A stretch of DNA of 64,000 nucleotides from Alphaproteobacteria bacterium (GTDB lineage Bacteria > Pseudomonadota > Alphaproteobacteria > Sphingomonadales > Sphingomonadaceae): positions 1 through 64,000 of the forward strand of contig JAUHYZ010000011.1 of NCBI GenBank assembly GCA_030426245.1, given 5' to 3'. Under the pieces are notes generated by a model. It was not told the origin of the DNA. It saw nothing but the letters and a program-made list of their open reading frames with translations, and made no database searches. This document shows, one piece after another, positions 35,842 through 44,933 of this stretch; position 1 is the first letter of the stretch; each line of letters starts with the position of its first letter. Position numbers and translations under genes: made by a program.

Positions 35842-36339
35842 ATGCTTAAGCCCGACAGCCTGCGCAGGAAGCTGACCAGCGCCTTTCCCGAGCTCGAGCG
35901 CAATCCCAACCGCCTGCGGCTGTGGATCGAGGAAGGCCATATCCGCAGCCATGCCGGCATTGTTGAAGTGGGAGACAATCTGAACTTCTCCCTGGAATAC
36001 ACGCTGACCGTGGTGATCGAGGAATGGACGCAAGAGACAGTGCTGATCTGGATCACGCTGATCGACTGGTTGCGGATCCACCAGCCCGAACTGCTGCAGC
36101 CCGCGAACTCAAAGACCGCCCTGCCCTTCGAGGCCGATCTGATCTCGAACAAGGAAGCCGATATCAGCTTCGATCTGACCCTGACCGAAGTGGTGCGGAC
36201 CACGAAGCGCGAAGATGGCGGTTTCAACATGCAATTCGTTTCCGAGCCGGATCCGCTGATGCCGGACGCTGTGCCCATGATCCCGGATGGCGAGCCGCTG
36301 AAAGTGATCAGCCTGCGCGATGATCAGCTGGTACCCTGA
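35842..36339 (+). CDS. R: Tail completion protein (P2 GpR family)
   Basis: A 165-residue protein with the GpR start MLKPDSLRRKLTSAFPEL and the family segment LEYTLTVVIEEWTQETVLIW. GpR forms the tail terminator that meets the head. Length is as in P2 R (155). It overlaps S by one base. Confidence 0.9.
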   Translation: MLKPDSLRRKLTSAFPELERNPNRLRLWIEEGHIRSHAGIVEVGDNLNFSLEYTLTVVIEEWTQETVLIWITLIDWLRIHQPELLQPANSKTALPFEADLISNKEADISFDLTLTEVVRTTKREDGGFNMQFVSEPDPLMPDAVPMIPDGEPLKVISLRDDQLVP

Positions 36340-36797
36340 TGGCCCGGGAGAACGGCCTGGAAGCGATCGAGCCCTTCATTGGCGAATTGATCGAGGCAGC
36401 CGCGCCCAGGCAGCGGCGCAAGCTGGTCGACAAGCTGATGCGGGCAGCCAGGCGCGCGAATGCCGACCGGATCCGGCGCAATATCGAGCCGGACGGTTCG
36501 AAAATGGTGGCGCGCAAGAAGCGGAAGGAAAAGCGGGGGAAGATGTTCCGGCGTCTGGGCAAGGCGCGCAATCTGAAGATCCGCGCCACGCCCGATCGCG
36601 GCGAGCTGCATTTCGGCAATCCCAATGTGGAAGACACGGCCGCGACCCATCATTTCGGCCTGGAAGGGTTTGTCGGCAAGACACGCGAGGGGAAGATTAT
36701 CCGCACCCGGTACGATGCGCGGCGGCTGCTAGGCTTCGGCAAGGAACAGGACGAATTGCTCGATGCGGTGCTAGAGCACTACGGCGAAGGCGGTTGA
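36339..36797 (+). CDS. S: Tail completion / virion morphogenesis protein (P2 GpS family)
   Basis: A 152-residue protein starting MARENGLEAIEPFIGELIEA. It contains the family segments RRKLVDKLMRAARRANADRI and TAATHHFGLEGFVGKTREG. GpS works with GpR to connect tail to head. The 3' end overlaps the stop of the minus-strand membrane gene by 19 bases. Confidence 0.88.
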   Translation: MARENGLEAIEPFIGELIEAAAPRQRRKLVDKLMRAARRANADRIRRNIEPDGSKMVARKKRKEKRGKMFRRLGKARNLKIRATPDRGELHFGNPNVEDTAATHHFGLEGFVGKTREGKIIRTRYDARRLLGFGKEQDELLDAVLEHYGEGG

Positions 36798-37396
36798 GGC
36801 AGAGCAGTAATGAGGCCATAGCCGACGATCGAGCAGCCCAAGACGAATAGCATTGTCGATGCTAGTCCAAGACGACGCGGCCACCGCTTGTTCCGTCGCA
36901 CTTCGGCCAAAAAGTCGAATGTTCGCATTTCCTCTTCGCGATCGCGCAGCCCGAAATATTCAACCTGGCGCCAGTATTCAGAAGCCGAACCCACCGGTCG
37001 GCCATATCTGTCCGCGCTGCTTGCCGAAATGAGCGCAATTACCATCGGCAGAATCAAACCGACAACGAAGCTAGCACCGCCGATGAGTTGACATGTTGCC
37101 GAGATTTTCAGTTGTCCGATCGCGATCGCGCCGCCGGCATTGATGGCGAGCAAGGACGTGATGATCCACTTTGTAAGCGCCGTGGAGATCTCTGACGATG
37201 TCTTACGGATCTCGTCGAGTATCTGCTGCTGCGCCTTTGCCAACACGCGATTGTAGCCAGGCTCGACATTGAGCTCCTCCTCTGTCGGGTACGCTTCTCG
37301 AAACTCGGCTGTGCCCGGCATCGACTGCCGATCATTTTGAGATCTCTCTGTTTGACCGAGTCTGGCCGCGACCAAGCCCCAAATCCGCTTCAGCAT
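36779..37396 (-). CDS. Membrane protein on opposite strand inside late operon (moron)
   Basis: From the ATG at 37396 (AAGGA nine bases upstream) a 205-residue protein. After an amphipathic N-terminal part with TSSEISTALTKWI it has two central membrane helices (about residues 84-135), a cytoplasmic stretch with YWRQVEYFGLRDREEEM, and a C-terminal helix (LASTMLFVLGCSIVGYGLI). It interrupts the S-J tail gene order and runs against late transcription, the mark of a lysogenic-conversion gene. Function unknown; exclusion or defence effector is a guess. Confidence 0.68.
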   Translation of the reverse strand: MLKRIWGLVAARLGQTERSQNDRQSMPGTAEFREAYPTEEELNVEPGYNRVLAKAQQQILDEIRKTSSEISTALTKWIITSLLAINAGGAIAIGQLKISATCQLIGGASFVVGLILPMVIALISASSADRYGRPVGSASEYWRQVEYFGLRDREEEMRTFDFLAEVRRNKRWPRRLGLASTMLFVLGCSIVGYGLITALPQPPSP

Positions 37397-37437
37397 CGCC
37401 AGTATTCCTTGCCCATACGCTTCACTTTTGAGCTTCT

Positions 37438-37617
37438 CTACTGCGCCCTGCGTTCGTCCAACACGCTGTCGCGGATCTCGCAATCTTCCCCGATCTGGCT
37501 GCGCAGTTCCATCTCGACCGCGCGAATCTCCCGCCAGTCTCGGCAATAGTCGAGCGATCGCCGGGATCCGGGAATCTCCCGCCCGTCCTGGTCGACAACG
37601 TAGAAATAGCGGTCCAT
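37438..37617 (-). CDS. Small hypothetical protein upstream of the membrane moron
   Basis: From the ATG at 37617 a 59-residue charged protein (MDRYFYVVDQDGREIPGSRR at the start). It precedes the membrane gene on the same strand by about 40 bases, and the aromatic YFYVVD-x-DGREI strand pair looks protein-like. A longer frame starts at 37671. It may be a small partner of the membrane protein, or not a gene. Confidence 0.4.
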   Translation of the reverse strand: MDRYFYVVDQDGREIPGSRRSLDYCRDWREIRAVEMELRSQIGEDCEIRDSVLDERRAQ

Positions 37618-37749
37618 GTGCTCAAGCTGCCCCAGCACCGGCCGCAGGGCAATAGGCGCTGACCTGCGCAACCACGCCTTCTCCTTACCGCGCCGCCATT
37701 GAGGTGATCCGCTGGCCTTTGCGCGATGTGCTGATCATCGGATGGCGGC

Positions 37750-38655
37750 ATGCTATCCGGCAACACCTCGACCACCACGGCGATCGATCTCTCTCGCCTG
37801 ACGCCACCCGACATTGTCGAGGATCTGGATTTCGAAACGATCCTGGCGGATCTGCAGGTCACGATGACCGAGCTCTGGCCGGAATTTTCCGCCACGCTGG
37901 AAAGCGAGCCGGTTCAGAAGCTGCTGCAGGTGATGACCTGGCGCGAATTGATCATGCGCCAGCGCGTGAACGAAGCGGCCAGGGCCGTGATGCTGGCCTA
38001 TGCCGCCGGCGCGGATCTGGACAATCTGGCCGCCCTGGTCGGCGTTGAGCGCCTGACCATCACGCCGGAAGATCCGGAGGCCGGGACGCCGGCCGTGATG
38101 GAATCCGATATCGAACTGCGCGAGCGCGTCGTGCTGGCGCCGGAGAGCTTCACCGTTGCCGGGCCAACCCTGGCCTATGTTTTCCATGCGCGCACCGCCC
38201 ATTCGGACGTGCTCGATGCCTCTGCCATCAGCCCCGAGCCCGGCGAAGTCCTGGTCACCGTGCTGTCCCGCGAAGGCAATGGCGAACCGGAAGTGGAAGT
38301 GCTGGAAGCGGTGGAAGCCAGAGTGAACAGCCGATCGGTGCGGCCGTTGACCGACCTGGTCACCGTGCAGGCGCCCGAGATCGTCGACTATACGATCGAG
38401 GCGCAGATCTATCTGTTCGTCGGCCCGGATTCCTCTGTCGTGCTGGAAAATGCGCAGCAGGGCGTGGAAGCCTATGTCCAGCTGGTGCGAAAGCTGGGCC
38501 GCGATATCACCCGATCGGGCCTGTTCGCCGCCCTGCATGTGGAAGGCGTGCAGCGCGTGGAGCTGGCCGAACCTGCAGACGACATCGTGCTGGACGATAC
38601 CCAGGCCGGCAATTGCACCGCCATCACCCTGGAATTCGCCGGCAATGACGACTGA
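37750..38655 (+). CDS. J: Baseplate assembly protein J (P2 GpJ family)
   Basis: A 301-residue protein with GpJ features: the N-terminal LSRLTPPDIVEDLDFETIL, ELIMRQRVNEAARAVMLAYA, GADLDNLAALVGVER, and the VLSREGNGEP region. GpJ forms the baseplate wedge. It overlaps I by 11 bases. In P2 it follows V and W; here V and W lie 5 kb downstream. Confidence 0.93.
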   Translation: MLSGNTSTTTAIDLSRLTPPDIVEDLDFETILADLQVTMTELWPEFSATLESEPVQKLLQVMTWRELIMRQRVNEAARAVMLAYAAGADLDNLAALVGVERLTITPEDPEAGTPAVMESDIELRERVVLAPESFTVAGPTLAYVFHARTAHSDVLDASAISPEPGEVLVTVLSREGNGEPEVEVLEAVEARVNSRSVRPLTDLVTVQAPEIVDYTIEAQIYLFVGPDSSVVLENAQQGVEAYVQLVRKLGRDITRSGLFAALHVEGVQRVELAEPADDIVLDDTQAGNCTAITLEFAGNDD

Positions 38656-39274
38656 CGCGGATCTGCTGCCACCCAATGCGACCCCACTGGAACGGTCGCT
38701 ATCGCTGGCCAGCGCGCGCCTGGGCGCTGTGCCGGTGCCGCTTCGCGAATTGTGGGATCCCTGGGAATGCCCGTTGGAGCTGCTGCCCTGGCTGGCCTGG
38801 TCGCTTTCGATCGAACGCTGGGAAGCGGATTGGAGCGAATACAAGAAGCGCACGGAAACGGCCCGCGCGATCGAGCTGCAGCGCCTGAAAGGCACGCCGG
38901 CATCGATGGACGAATTGCTGGAAAGCTATGACCGGCTGATCCGCCTGGTCGAATGGTTTCAGCAGGATCCGCCGGGCGATCCCTACACCTTCCAGGTGAT
39001 CATCCCGATCGACGGCACGCTGACCGCCCGCAGCACATCGGCCTTCGCCCAGCAGATTGTGCGCGACATTTACCGCACCAAGCCGGCCAGGGCGCATTTT
39101 GAGCTGTGGCTCGAGCTGGCATCGAAGGCGGGGATCAACTTCGCCCCGGCCGCCCACACCACCGTTTTCCGCCGCCTGACCATGCGTGCGGCAACCGGCC
39201 TGGATTTCGCCCTGATCGCCGAAGACGGCCAGCTGCTGCTGGATGAAGACGGCAACACACTCGAGGTAGGCTGA
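38645..39274 (+). CDS. I: Tail protein I (P2 GpI family)
   Basis: A 209-residue protein from the ATG at 38645. The family signature LLPPNATPLERSLSLASAR, then LPWLAWSLSIERWEADW and IELQRLKGTPASM, is clear. GpI joins J in the baseplate. Its start overlaps J and its stop overlaps the fibre gene start (TGATGG). Confidence 0.92.
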   Translation: MTTDADLLPPNATPLERSLSLASARLGAVPVPLRELWDPWECPLELLPWLAWSLSIERWEADWSEYKKRTETARAIELQRLKGTPASMDELLESYDRLIRLVEWFQQDPPGDPYTFQVIIPIDGTLTARSTSAFAQQIVRDIYRTKPARAHFELWLELASKAGINFAPAAHTTVFRRLTMRAATGLDFALIAEDGQLLLDEDGNTLEVG

Positions 39275-40908
39275 TGGAAGCGCTCCCCCTGACAATCACC
39301 GATGCCGGCCTGGCGGCCATGGTGGACGCCGGCGGCGGCGGCATCGCGGCCATTACGCTGACCGAGATCGGCCTGACCAACACCGCCTTTGTTGCCGCGC
39401 CCGACATCGAGGCCCTGCCAGACGAGATCAAGCGCCTGGACACGATCAGCGGCACATCCGTGGACAGCCAGACCCTGCACATGACGATGCGGGACAATTC
39501 CGACGATGAATACGCCTTCAACGGCTTCGGGATCTATATGAGCACCGGCGAGCTGTTCGCCACCTATAGCCAGGCCGACCCGATTGCCGCGAAGGCGCCC
39601 GTGAGCCTGGTCTATGTGGCGTTCGACATGAAGCTGTCGGCCGAAGTGGCTGACATCTTCGAATTCGGGGACGCGAACTTCCTCAATCCGCCGGCAACCA
39701 CGGACACAGCCGGCGTTGCCTATCTGGCCACCCAGGCGGAAGTGGAAGCCGGCGAAGAAGGCAGCAAGATCGTGACGCCCGAGCTGCTGGCGGCCGTCTA
39801 TGTCGCGCTGGCCCAGCTGGGTGTGGCCAATGGCGTCGCCACCCTGGGCGCGGATGGCAAACTGGCTGCAGCGCAGCGCCCATCGATCGACGCGATCGAC
39901 GTGTTCGCCGTGGCGAGCGAGGCTGCCATGCTGGCACTGGACGGCACCGCCGGCGACTTCGCGGTTCGCACCGATACCGGCACCGTCTATATTCTGCAGG
40001 AAGTCCCTGCCAGCGTGCTGGGCAATTGGGTGGAGCTGAACACGCCCGCCCCCGTCACCAGCGTGAACGGAAAGACCGGCACCGTTGCTCTGATCCCAGG
40101 CGATATCGGCGCAGTGCCGACCGGCCGCACGGTAACTGGCTCCGGAATTGCCACTGGCGGCGGCGATCTTTCCGCCAACCGCACGATCGACGTGCCCAAG
40201 GCCAGCCAGGCAGAGGCTTCTGCCGGCGTGAACGACAGCAAGGCCGTGACACCCTATGCCCTGGCTGGCGCATTGGCCGCGATCGGCGCCGGCGTGCCAA
40301 CCGGCCGGCAGATCACCGGATCCGGCCTAGCGACGGGCGGCGGTGACCTCTCGGCCGATCGCGCAATCCATGTGGCCATTGCATCTGCGGCCGAGGCCTG
40401 GGCAGCCGCAATCGACAACAAGGCGGTCACGCCGGCGGCATTGGCCACGCTGGTCAGCCAGATTGCCTCCAAGGTTCCGACTTCCCGATCGATCAGCACC
40501 TCTGGCCTGGCGTCTGGCGGCGGCAATTTTAACGCCAACCGCAACATTAACGTGCCCGCAGCCAGCGCTGCCGAAGTGCTGGCCGGATCCATCAACAACA
40601 AGGCGGTGACACCGGCATCGCTTTCCGGCCTGATCGACATTTCCGGCAGCGGATCGACCCTGATCATCAAGGTCGGCTCGGCAATCCTGCAGATCTTCGC
40701 GGGCTATGCCGGCGCCAACGGATCCACCACCATCACCCTGCCCGAGAGCTTCCCAAGCACTTGCGTGGCCGCATTCTGCAATGGCGGCCTGACTGACACC
40801 GGCGCCCAGGACAATGGCCCCTATGTCAGCAGCAAAAGCGCCAACTCGGTGACTGTGTTCAACGCCACCAACGGGACTGCGGTGCAGATCCTGGCGATCG
40901 GCAAGTAG
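39274..40908 (+). CDS. Tail fibre protein (P2 GpH-like)
   Basis: A 544-residue protein. The N-terminal 150 residues match the phage fibre base (ALPLTITDAGLAAMVDAGG, LTEIGLTNTAF). From about residue 282 three tandem units of about 58 residues follow, each with TGR-x-(I/V)-TGSG-(I/L)-ATGGGDLSA-like and NKAVTP motifs, then a C-terminal receptor-binding tip. Such fibres decide host range. Position after I equals P2 gene H. Confidence 0.87.
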   Translation: MEALPLTITDAGLAAMVDAGGGGIAAITLTEIGLTNTAFVAAPDIEALPDEIKRLDTISGTSVDSQTLHMTMRDNSDDEYAFNGFGIYMSTGELFATYSQADPIAAKAPVSLVYVAFDMKLSAEVADIFEFGDANFLNPPATTDTAGVAYLATQAEVEAGEEGSKIVTPELLAAVYVALAQLGVANGVATLGADGKLAAAQRPSIDAIDVFAVASEAAMLALDGTAGDFAVRTDTGTVYILQEVPASVLGNWVELNTPAPVTSVNGKTGTVALIPGDIGAVPTGRTVTGSGIATGGGDLSANRTIDVPKASQAEASAGVNDSKAVTPYALAGALAAIGAGVPTGRQITGSGLATGGGDLSADRAIHVAIASAAEAWAAAIDNKAVTPAALATLVSQIASKVPTSRSISTSGLASGGGNFNANRNINVPAASAAEVLAGSINNKAVTPASLSGLIDISGSGSTLIIKVGSAILQIFAGYAGANGSTTITLPESFPSTCVAAFCNGGLTDTGAQDNGPYVSSKSANSVTVFNATNGTAVQILAIGK

Positions 40909-40919
40909 CGGAGCAACCC

Positions 40920-41312
40920 ATGGCCAAGCATCGATATTTCAGCCCCAGCAGCTGCGGCTTCTACTCCACTGTCGTGCATGGGCAGAACCTCCCGGCAGAC
41001 GCCGTCAAGATAACCGAAACCGAATATCTGCGGCTGCTGCAGGATCAGCAGGAAGGTAAAACCATTGTCGCGCGCGACGGGCTGCCCTGCGCCGTGGATC
41101 CCGATGATGACCTGGAAATGCTCGGCCAGCGTAACCGCGTGCAGCGAGATCGGCTGCTGCGCGATGCCGATTGGACCCAGCTGCCCGACAGCCCGCTATC
41201 GCCTAGCCAGCGCGCCGAATGGGCCGCGTACCGGCAGCAGCTGCGCGACATAGATCTGGACCGCAAGTTGCTGGAATCCGATTGGCCAACCCCGCCTGCA
41301 GGAGCTGCCTGA
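40920..41312 (+). CDS. Tail fibre assembly / phage tail chaperone-like protein
   Basis: A 130-residue protein. The C-terminal half has the familiar pattern RDRLLRDADWTQLPDSPLS and RAEWAAYRQQLRDI seen in fibre-assembly and tail-chaperone proteins next to fibre genes. The N-terminal half (FSPSSCGFYSTVVHG) is typical of the same group. It overlaps the next fibre gene by one base. Confidence 0.78.
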   Translation: MAKHRYFSPSSCGFYSTVVHGQNLPADAVKITETEYLRLLQDQQEGKTIVARDGLPCAVDPDDDLEMLGQRNRVQRDRLLRDADWTQLPDSPLSPSQRAEWAAYRQQLRDIDLDRKLLESDWPTPPAGAA

Positions 41313-42154
41313 TGCCGAAGCTTTCCTCCTACGATCCTGTCGAGGATATCAATGACAGCGAAATCGTTATTGGCATTCGCGAGGTGTCGCCCGGCGTTTA
41401 TGCCACCGTTACGATCCCCCTGTCCGTAGTCATGGCCCAGCTGGACGGAGCAAGCTTCGACAACATTGCCGGCACACCGGGCGAGAATGCCGCCCTGGCG
41501 GCCGTGCTGGACGCTCTGGCGCCCAAGGCCAACCCGGCGCTGACTGGCACCCCTACGGCGCCCACAGCGGCCGGAGGGACGAATACAGCGCAGATTGCGA
41601 CCACGGCCTTCGTCAAGGCGGCGATCGACGCGTTGGCAGACGCTGCGCCTGGCGCGCTGGACACGCTGAACGAACTGGCAGCGGCTCTGGGGGACGATCC
41701 GAACTTTGCCGCGACCATGACGGCCGCATTGGCAGCAAAGGCTGATGCGGCATCGGTCACCGCCTCGCTGGCCGCGAAGGCCAGCCTGACCGGTGCGGAG
41801 ACGTTGGAGAACAAGCGGATCACCAAGCGCGTGGTGCCGGCCGGATCCACCAGCGGCGGCATGACGCCCAATGCCAATACGACCGACACGTTCAAGGCCA
41901 CCGGGCTGACCGGCAATGTCACCATCAATGCCCCTAGCGGAACGAAGACGGACGAACAGCAGCTGATCATCCACCTGGACGATAACGGCACGTCGCGCAC
42001 GATCAGCTGGAACACGGGCGCCAATGGCTTTCGCGTGGCCAAGAATGTCACCCTGCCGACTGCTACAACGGCGGGGAAGTGGATCCGCGTCTGCTGCATC
42101 TGGAATTCCGCGGACAGCCGCTGGGACGTTGTCACCGTGGTCGAGCAGGCCTGA
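41312..42154 (+). CDS. Second tail fibre / collar-type fibre protein
   Basis: A 280-residue protein. It contains the widespread fibre motif LTGTPTAPTAAGGTNTAQIA followed by TTAFVKAAIDAL, then PGALDTLNELAAALGDDPNF, and a C-terminal beta-rich domain with LTGAETLENKRIT. Its first 60 residues (SSYDPVEDINDSEIVIG) resemble a fibre base. Probably a trimeric side fibre or accessory fibre. Confidence 0.8.
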   Translation: MPKLSSYDPVEDINDSEIVIGIREVSPGVYATVTIPLSVVMAQLDGASFDNIAGTPGENAALAAVLDALAPKANPALTGTPTAPTAAGGTNTAQIATTAFVKAAIDALADAAPGALDTLNELAAALGDDPNFAATMTAALAAKADAASVTASLAAKASLTGAETLENKRITKRVVPAGSTSGGMTPNANTTDTFKATGLTGNVTINAPSGTKTDEQQLIIHLDDNGTSRTISWNTGANGFRVAKNVTLPTATTAGKWIRVCCIWNSADSRWDVVTVVEQA

Positions 42155-42157
42155 TCC

Positions 42158-42637
42158 ATGAGCCAGTTCCTGCGCCCGGATAGCACCATCACATCATTCC
42201 AGATCGGTGCCGGCGATCACACTTCGATCGACGAAGCGGTGCCCAACGATGTCGATTTCGTGAGGACTGTAAGTCTTCGCGACAACGACGATCCGGCAGT
42301 CTTCGAGTGTGGCCTTTCCAACCCGGAAGGGCCGCCGCAGGCCGGCGTCTCAACATTCCGCTGGCGCGGCTATGAGGACAGAGACGGCAGCTACTGTAGG
42401 GCAAGTATTTACCAGGGCGCGGTGCTGATCGATGAAATGGTGCAGGACATGCCGTCGGTCGGGATCCTGGATTTCAGCTTCAATCCCGACATGTCCGCCG
42501 TGACGGACTGGAATGATCTGCGCGCCCGCTTTACCATCTGGGTGCCCAACAAGGCGGGCGAACGGCAAGCCCGGATCTATTGGGCAGAGCTGGAAGTCCC
42601 GGACGCGATCGCCGCCGGCGCGATCATCATGTTCTAG
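42158..42637 (+). CDS. Hypothetical virion protein downstream of fibres
   Basis: A 159-residue protein that is strand-rich (ITSFQIGAGDHTSIDEAV, FRWRGYEDRDGSYCRASI, DLRARFTIWVPN) and starts three bases after the fibre stop. It resembles an immunoglobulin-like or carbohydrate-binding sandwich. It is probably attached to the fibre or baseplate; no family recognised. Confidence 0.6.
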   Translation: MSQFLRPDSTITSFQIGAGDHTSIDEAVPNDVDFVRTVSLRDNDDPAVFECGLSNPEGPPQAGVSTFRWRGYEDRDGSYCRASIYQGAVLIDEMVQDMPSVGILDFSFNPDMSAVTDWNDLRARFTIWVPNKAGERQARIYWAELEVPDAIAAGAIIMF

Positions 42638-42732
42638 CCGCCGCCCTCATTATCGCAGCGCCAACGAGGCCGCACGCTGGCGCTACGCGCCGCGATGCGC
42701 TTGCGATCCCTGCCATGCAACCTGCCGGCCCC

Positions 42733-43308
42733 ATGTCCGATCATGTCGAAGATCCAAGCCAGATCCTGCGCGTGGGCAAGGTGGTCGGCGTGGACCTGGA
42801 AACGGCGCTCTGCACCGTACAGATCGGGGATCCCGACGCGGAAGACGTAGAGACGGCCGAAATCCAGTGGGGCGTGATCCGTGCCGGCGAAACCATCGTG
42901 TGGAGCCCGCCCAGCCCAGGCGAGCAGATCCTGCTGTTCTGCCCTGGCGGCGATATCGCCCAGGCCATCCCCTTCGGCGCGCTCTACAGCACCGAGTTCC
43001 CCGCGCCTGGCAGTGACGGCCGAGAGTTCATCCGCTTCGGCGACGGGGCGGAGATCGGATACGATCCGGGCGAGCATCACTACGATATCACCCTGCCGGC
43101 CGATGCGACCGCCCATATCGAGGCGACAGGCGGCCTTTCGATTCATGGCGACGTGACGATCGACGGCGACGTGCTGATCGAGGGTGACACCCAGGCCAAC
43201 GGCACGATCGACGCCACCGGCGACGTGACCGGCAACGGCACCAGCCTGCACAGCCACACGCATTCCGGCGTGACCAGCGGCGGCGGAACTTCGGGGCCGC
43301 CCGTATGA
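42733..43308 (+). CDS. V: Baseplate spike protein (P2 GpV family)
   Basis: From the ATG at 42733 a 191-residue protein (an ATG at 42715 is possible). An OB-fold (ILRVGKVVGVDLETALCTVQ) is followed by a beta-helical stalk (IHGDVTIDGDVLIEGDTQAN, GDVTGNG) and the His-rich apex HSHTHSGVTSGGG that binds iron at the spike tip. GpV pierces the outer membrane. It overlaps W by four bases. Confidence 0.92.
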   Translation: MSDHVEDPSQILRVGKVVGVDLETALCTVQIGDPDAEDVETAEIQWGVIRAGETIVWSPPSPGEQILLFCPGGDIAQAIPFGALYSTEFPAPGSDGREFIRFGDGAEIGYDPGEHHYDITLPADATAHIEATGGLSIHGDVTIDGDVLIEGDTQANGTIDATGDVTGNGTSLHSHTHSGVTSGGGTSGPPV

Positions 43309-43697
43309 CCGGCGCGCAAACCGGCATGAATCGCAACGGCGGCGGCCAGATCTCCGGCGTTGAACATCTGGCGCAGTCGATCGGCGATATCCTGACCACC
43401 CCGATCGGCAGCCGCGTGATGCGGCGCGATTATGGATCCATGCTCTTCGAGCTGCTCGATCAGCCGCTGAACAGCGCGACCAGGTTGCTGGTCTATGCCG
43501 CGACCGCCGGCGCCATCCGCCGCTGGGAACCCCGGATCAACGTCAAGCGCGTGAGCCTGGCAGTGGATCCCGACGAAATCGGCCAGGCCGAGATTCGCAT
43601 CGAGGGCGAGCGAACCGACCTGCCGGTGCCGAACGAACGCATCGTGCTTTCCATCCCGATCCGGACGGGCGGAGCCAGTCCCGTCCAGGCCAGCTAG
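43305..43697 (+). CDS. W: Baseplate assembly protein W (P2 GpW family, gp25-like)
   Basis: A 130-residue protein with the GPW/gp25 signature: EHLAQSIGDILTTPIGSRVM, RRDYGSMLFELLDQPLN and the C-terminal RIEGERTDLP. It is the baseplate wedge protein that starts sheath assembly. Length is typical. The sheath gene begins 25 bases later. Confidence 0.93.
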   Translation: MTGAQTGMNRNGGGQISGVEHLAQSIGDILTTPIGSRVMRRDYGSMLFELLDQPLNSATRLLVYAATAGAIRRWEPRINVKRVSLAVDPDEIGQAEIRIEGERTDLPVPNERIVLSIPIRTGGASPVQAS

Positions 43698-43721
43698 GCC
43701 GCATTTCAAAGGAGCATTCCC

Positions 43722-44879
43722 ATGGGTCTTCATGGCATAAAGGTAAACGAACTGACGATCGGCACCCGCGCGATCACGCCGATTTCGACTGCGATCATCG
43801 GCCTGCTCTGCACCGCGACCGCACCCGAGGGGGACGCGGAAGACGCGCTGGACGCTGCCTTCCCGCTGGATACGCCGGTGCTGGTGACGGATATTCGCCG
43901 CGCGATCGGCCTGGCCGGAACTGGCGGCACATTGAAGCCCGCCCTGGAAGCGATCGCCGACCAGTGCAGCCCCACCCTGGTGGTGGTGCGCGTGGCAGTG
44001 GGCGCGGACGATGATGAAACCGAAACCAACCTGATCGGCGATGTGTCGGCCGAGAATGTCTATACCGGCATGAACGCCTTCCTGGCGGCGCAGGCGCAGC
44101 TGGGCGTTCGCCCCCGCATCCTGGGCGTACCTGGTCTGGACAATCAGGCCGTGGTGACGGCCCTGCTGCCAATCGCCAAGCAGCTGCGGGCCATGGTCTA
44201 TGCCCAGGCCGTGGCGGACGATGTCGCTGCAGCGATCGTCTATGCCGGCAATTTCAGTGACCGCGAGCTGATGCTGATCTGGCCGAGCTTCGACAATGAA
44301 TTTGCCGGAGATACTACCGCCCGTGCGCTGGGCCTGCGTGCCAAGATCGATCAGGAGATCGGATGGCACAAGACGCTGTCCAATGTCGCGGTTTCCGGAG
44401 TGACCGGCCTGGATCGCGATATCGGTTTCGACATTCTGGGCGGCGATACCGACGCCAAGCTGCTGAACGATGCCAAGGTGACCACGCTGGTGCGCCATGA
44501 AGGCTATCGCTTCTGGGGCAACCGCACCCTTTCGGACGAACCGCTGTTCGCTTTCGAGAGCGCAACCCGCACTGCCCAGGTGCTGAAAGACGAAATTGCC
44601 GAGGGGCTGACCTGGGCGATCGACAAGCCGCTGACCAAGGTGCTGGTGAAGGACGTCATCGAGACGATCAATGCCCGCTTCCGCCGCCTGGTTGCCCAGG
44701 GGCGGCTGATCGGCGCGAATGCCTGGTACGATCCCGCGCTGAACGAGGAGGCGGATCTGGCCGCCGGCCAGCTGGTGGTCGACTTCGACTTCACTCCCAC
44801 CGCGCCGCTCGAGGGACTGACCCTCAATCAGCGCATTACCGACCGCTATTACGCGAGCTTCGCCGACCTGGTCGCCTGA
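43722..44879 (+). CDS. FI: Contractile tail sheath protein (P2 GpFI family)
   Basis: A 385-residue protein starting MGLHGIKVNELTIGTRAITP. Family stretches include STAIIGLLCTATAP, RPRILGVPGLDNQAVV, the WGNRTLSDEPLFAFESATR region and FTPTAPLEGLTLNQRITDRY. It polymerises around the tube and contracts at infection. Length matches P2 FI (396). Confidence 0.95.
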   Translation: MGLHGIKVNELTIGTRAITPISTAIIGLLCTATAPEGDAEDALDAAFPLDTPVLVTDIRRAIGLAGTGGTLKPALEAIADQCSPTLVVVRVAVGADDDETETNLIGDVSAENVYTGMNAFLAAQAQLGVRPRILGVPGLDNQAVVTALLPIAKQLRAMVYAQAVADDVAAAIVYAGNFSDRELMLIWPSFDNEFAGDTTARALGLRAKIDQEIGWHKTLSNVAVSGVTGLDRDIGFDILGGDTDAKLLNDAKVTTLVRHEGYRFWGNRTLSDEPLFAFESATRTAQVLKDEIAEGLTWAIDKPLTKVLVKDVIETINARFRRLVAQGRLIGANAWYDPALNEEADLAAGQLVVDFDFTPTAPLEGLTLNQRITDRYYASFADLVA

Positions 44880-44933
44880 TCGCGACCAATCGGCCCAGCC
44901 CCCTTGTTCTGACCCGACAGAAGGATTTCCGCC

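Noticed and set aside
34308-36278. A 656-codon open frame antisense to the repeat protein and genes R and 35550
   Set aside because: It is the opposite-strand shadow of GC-rich coding sequence, with abnormal composition (Cys/Arg-rich) and no family features.
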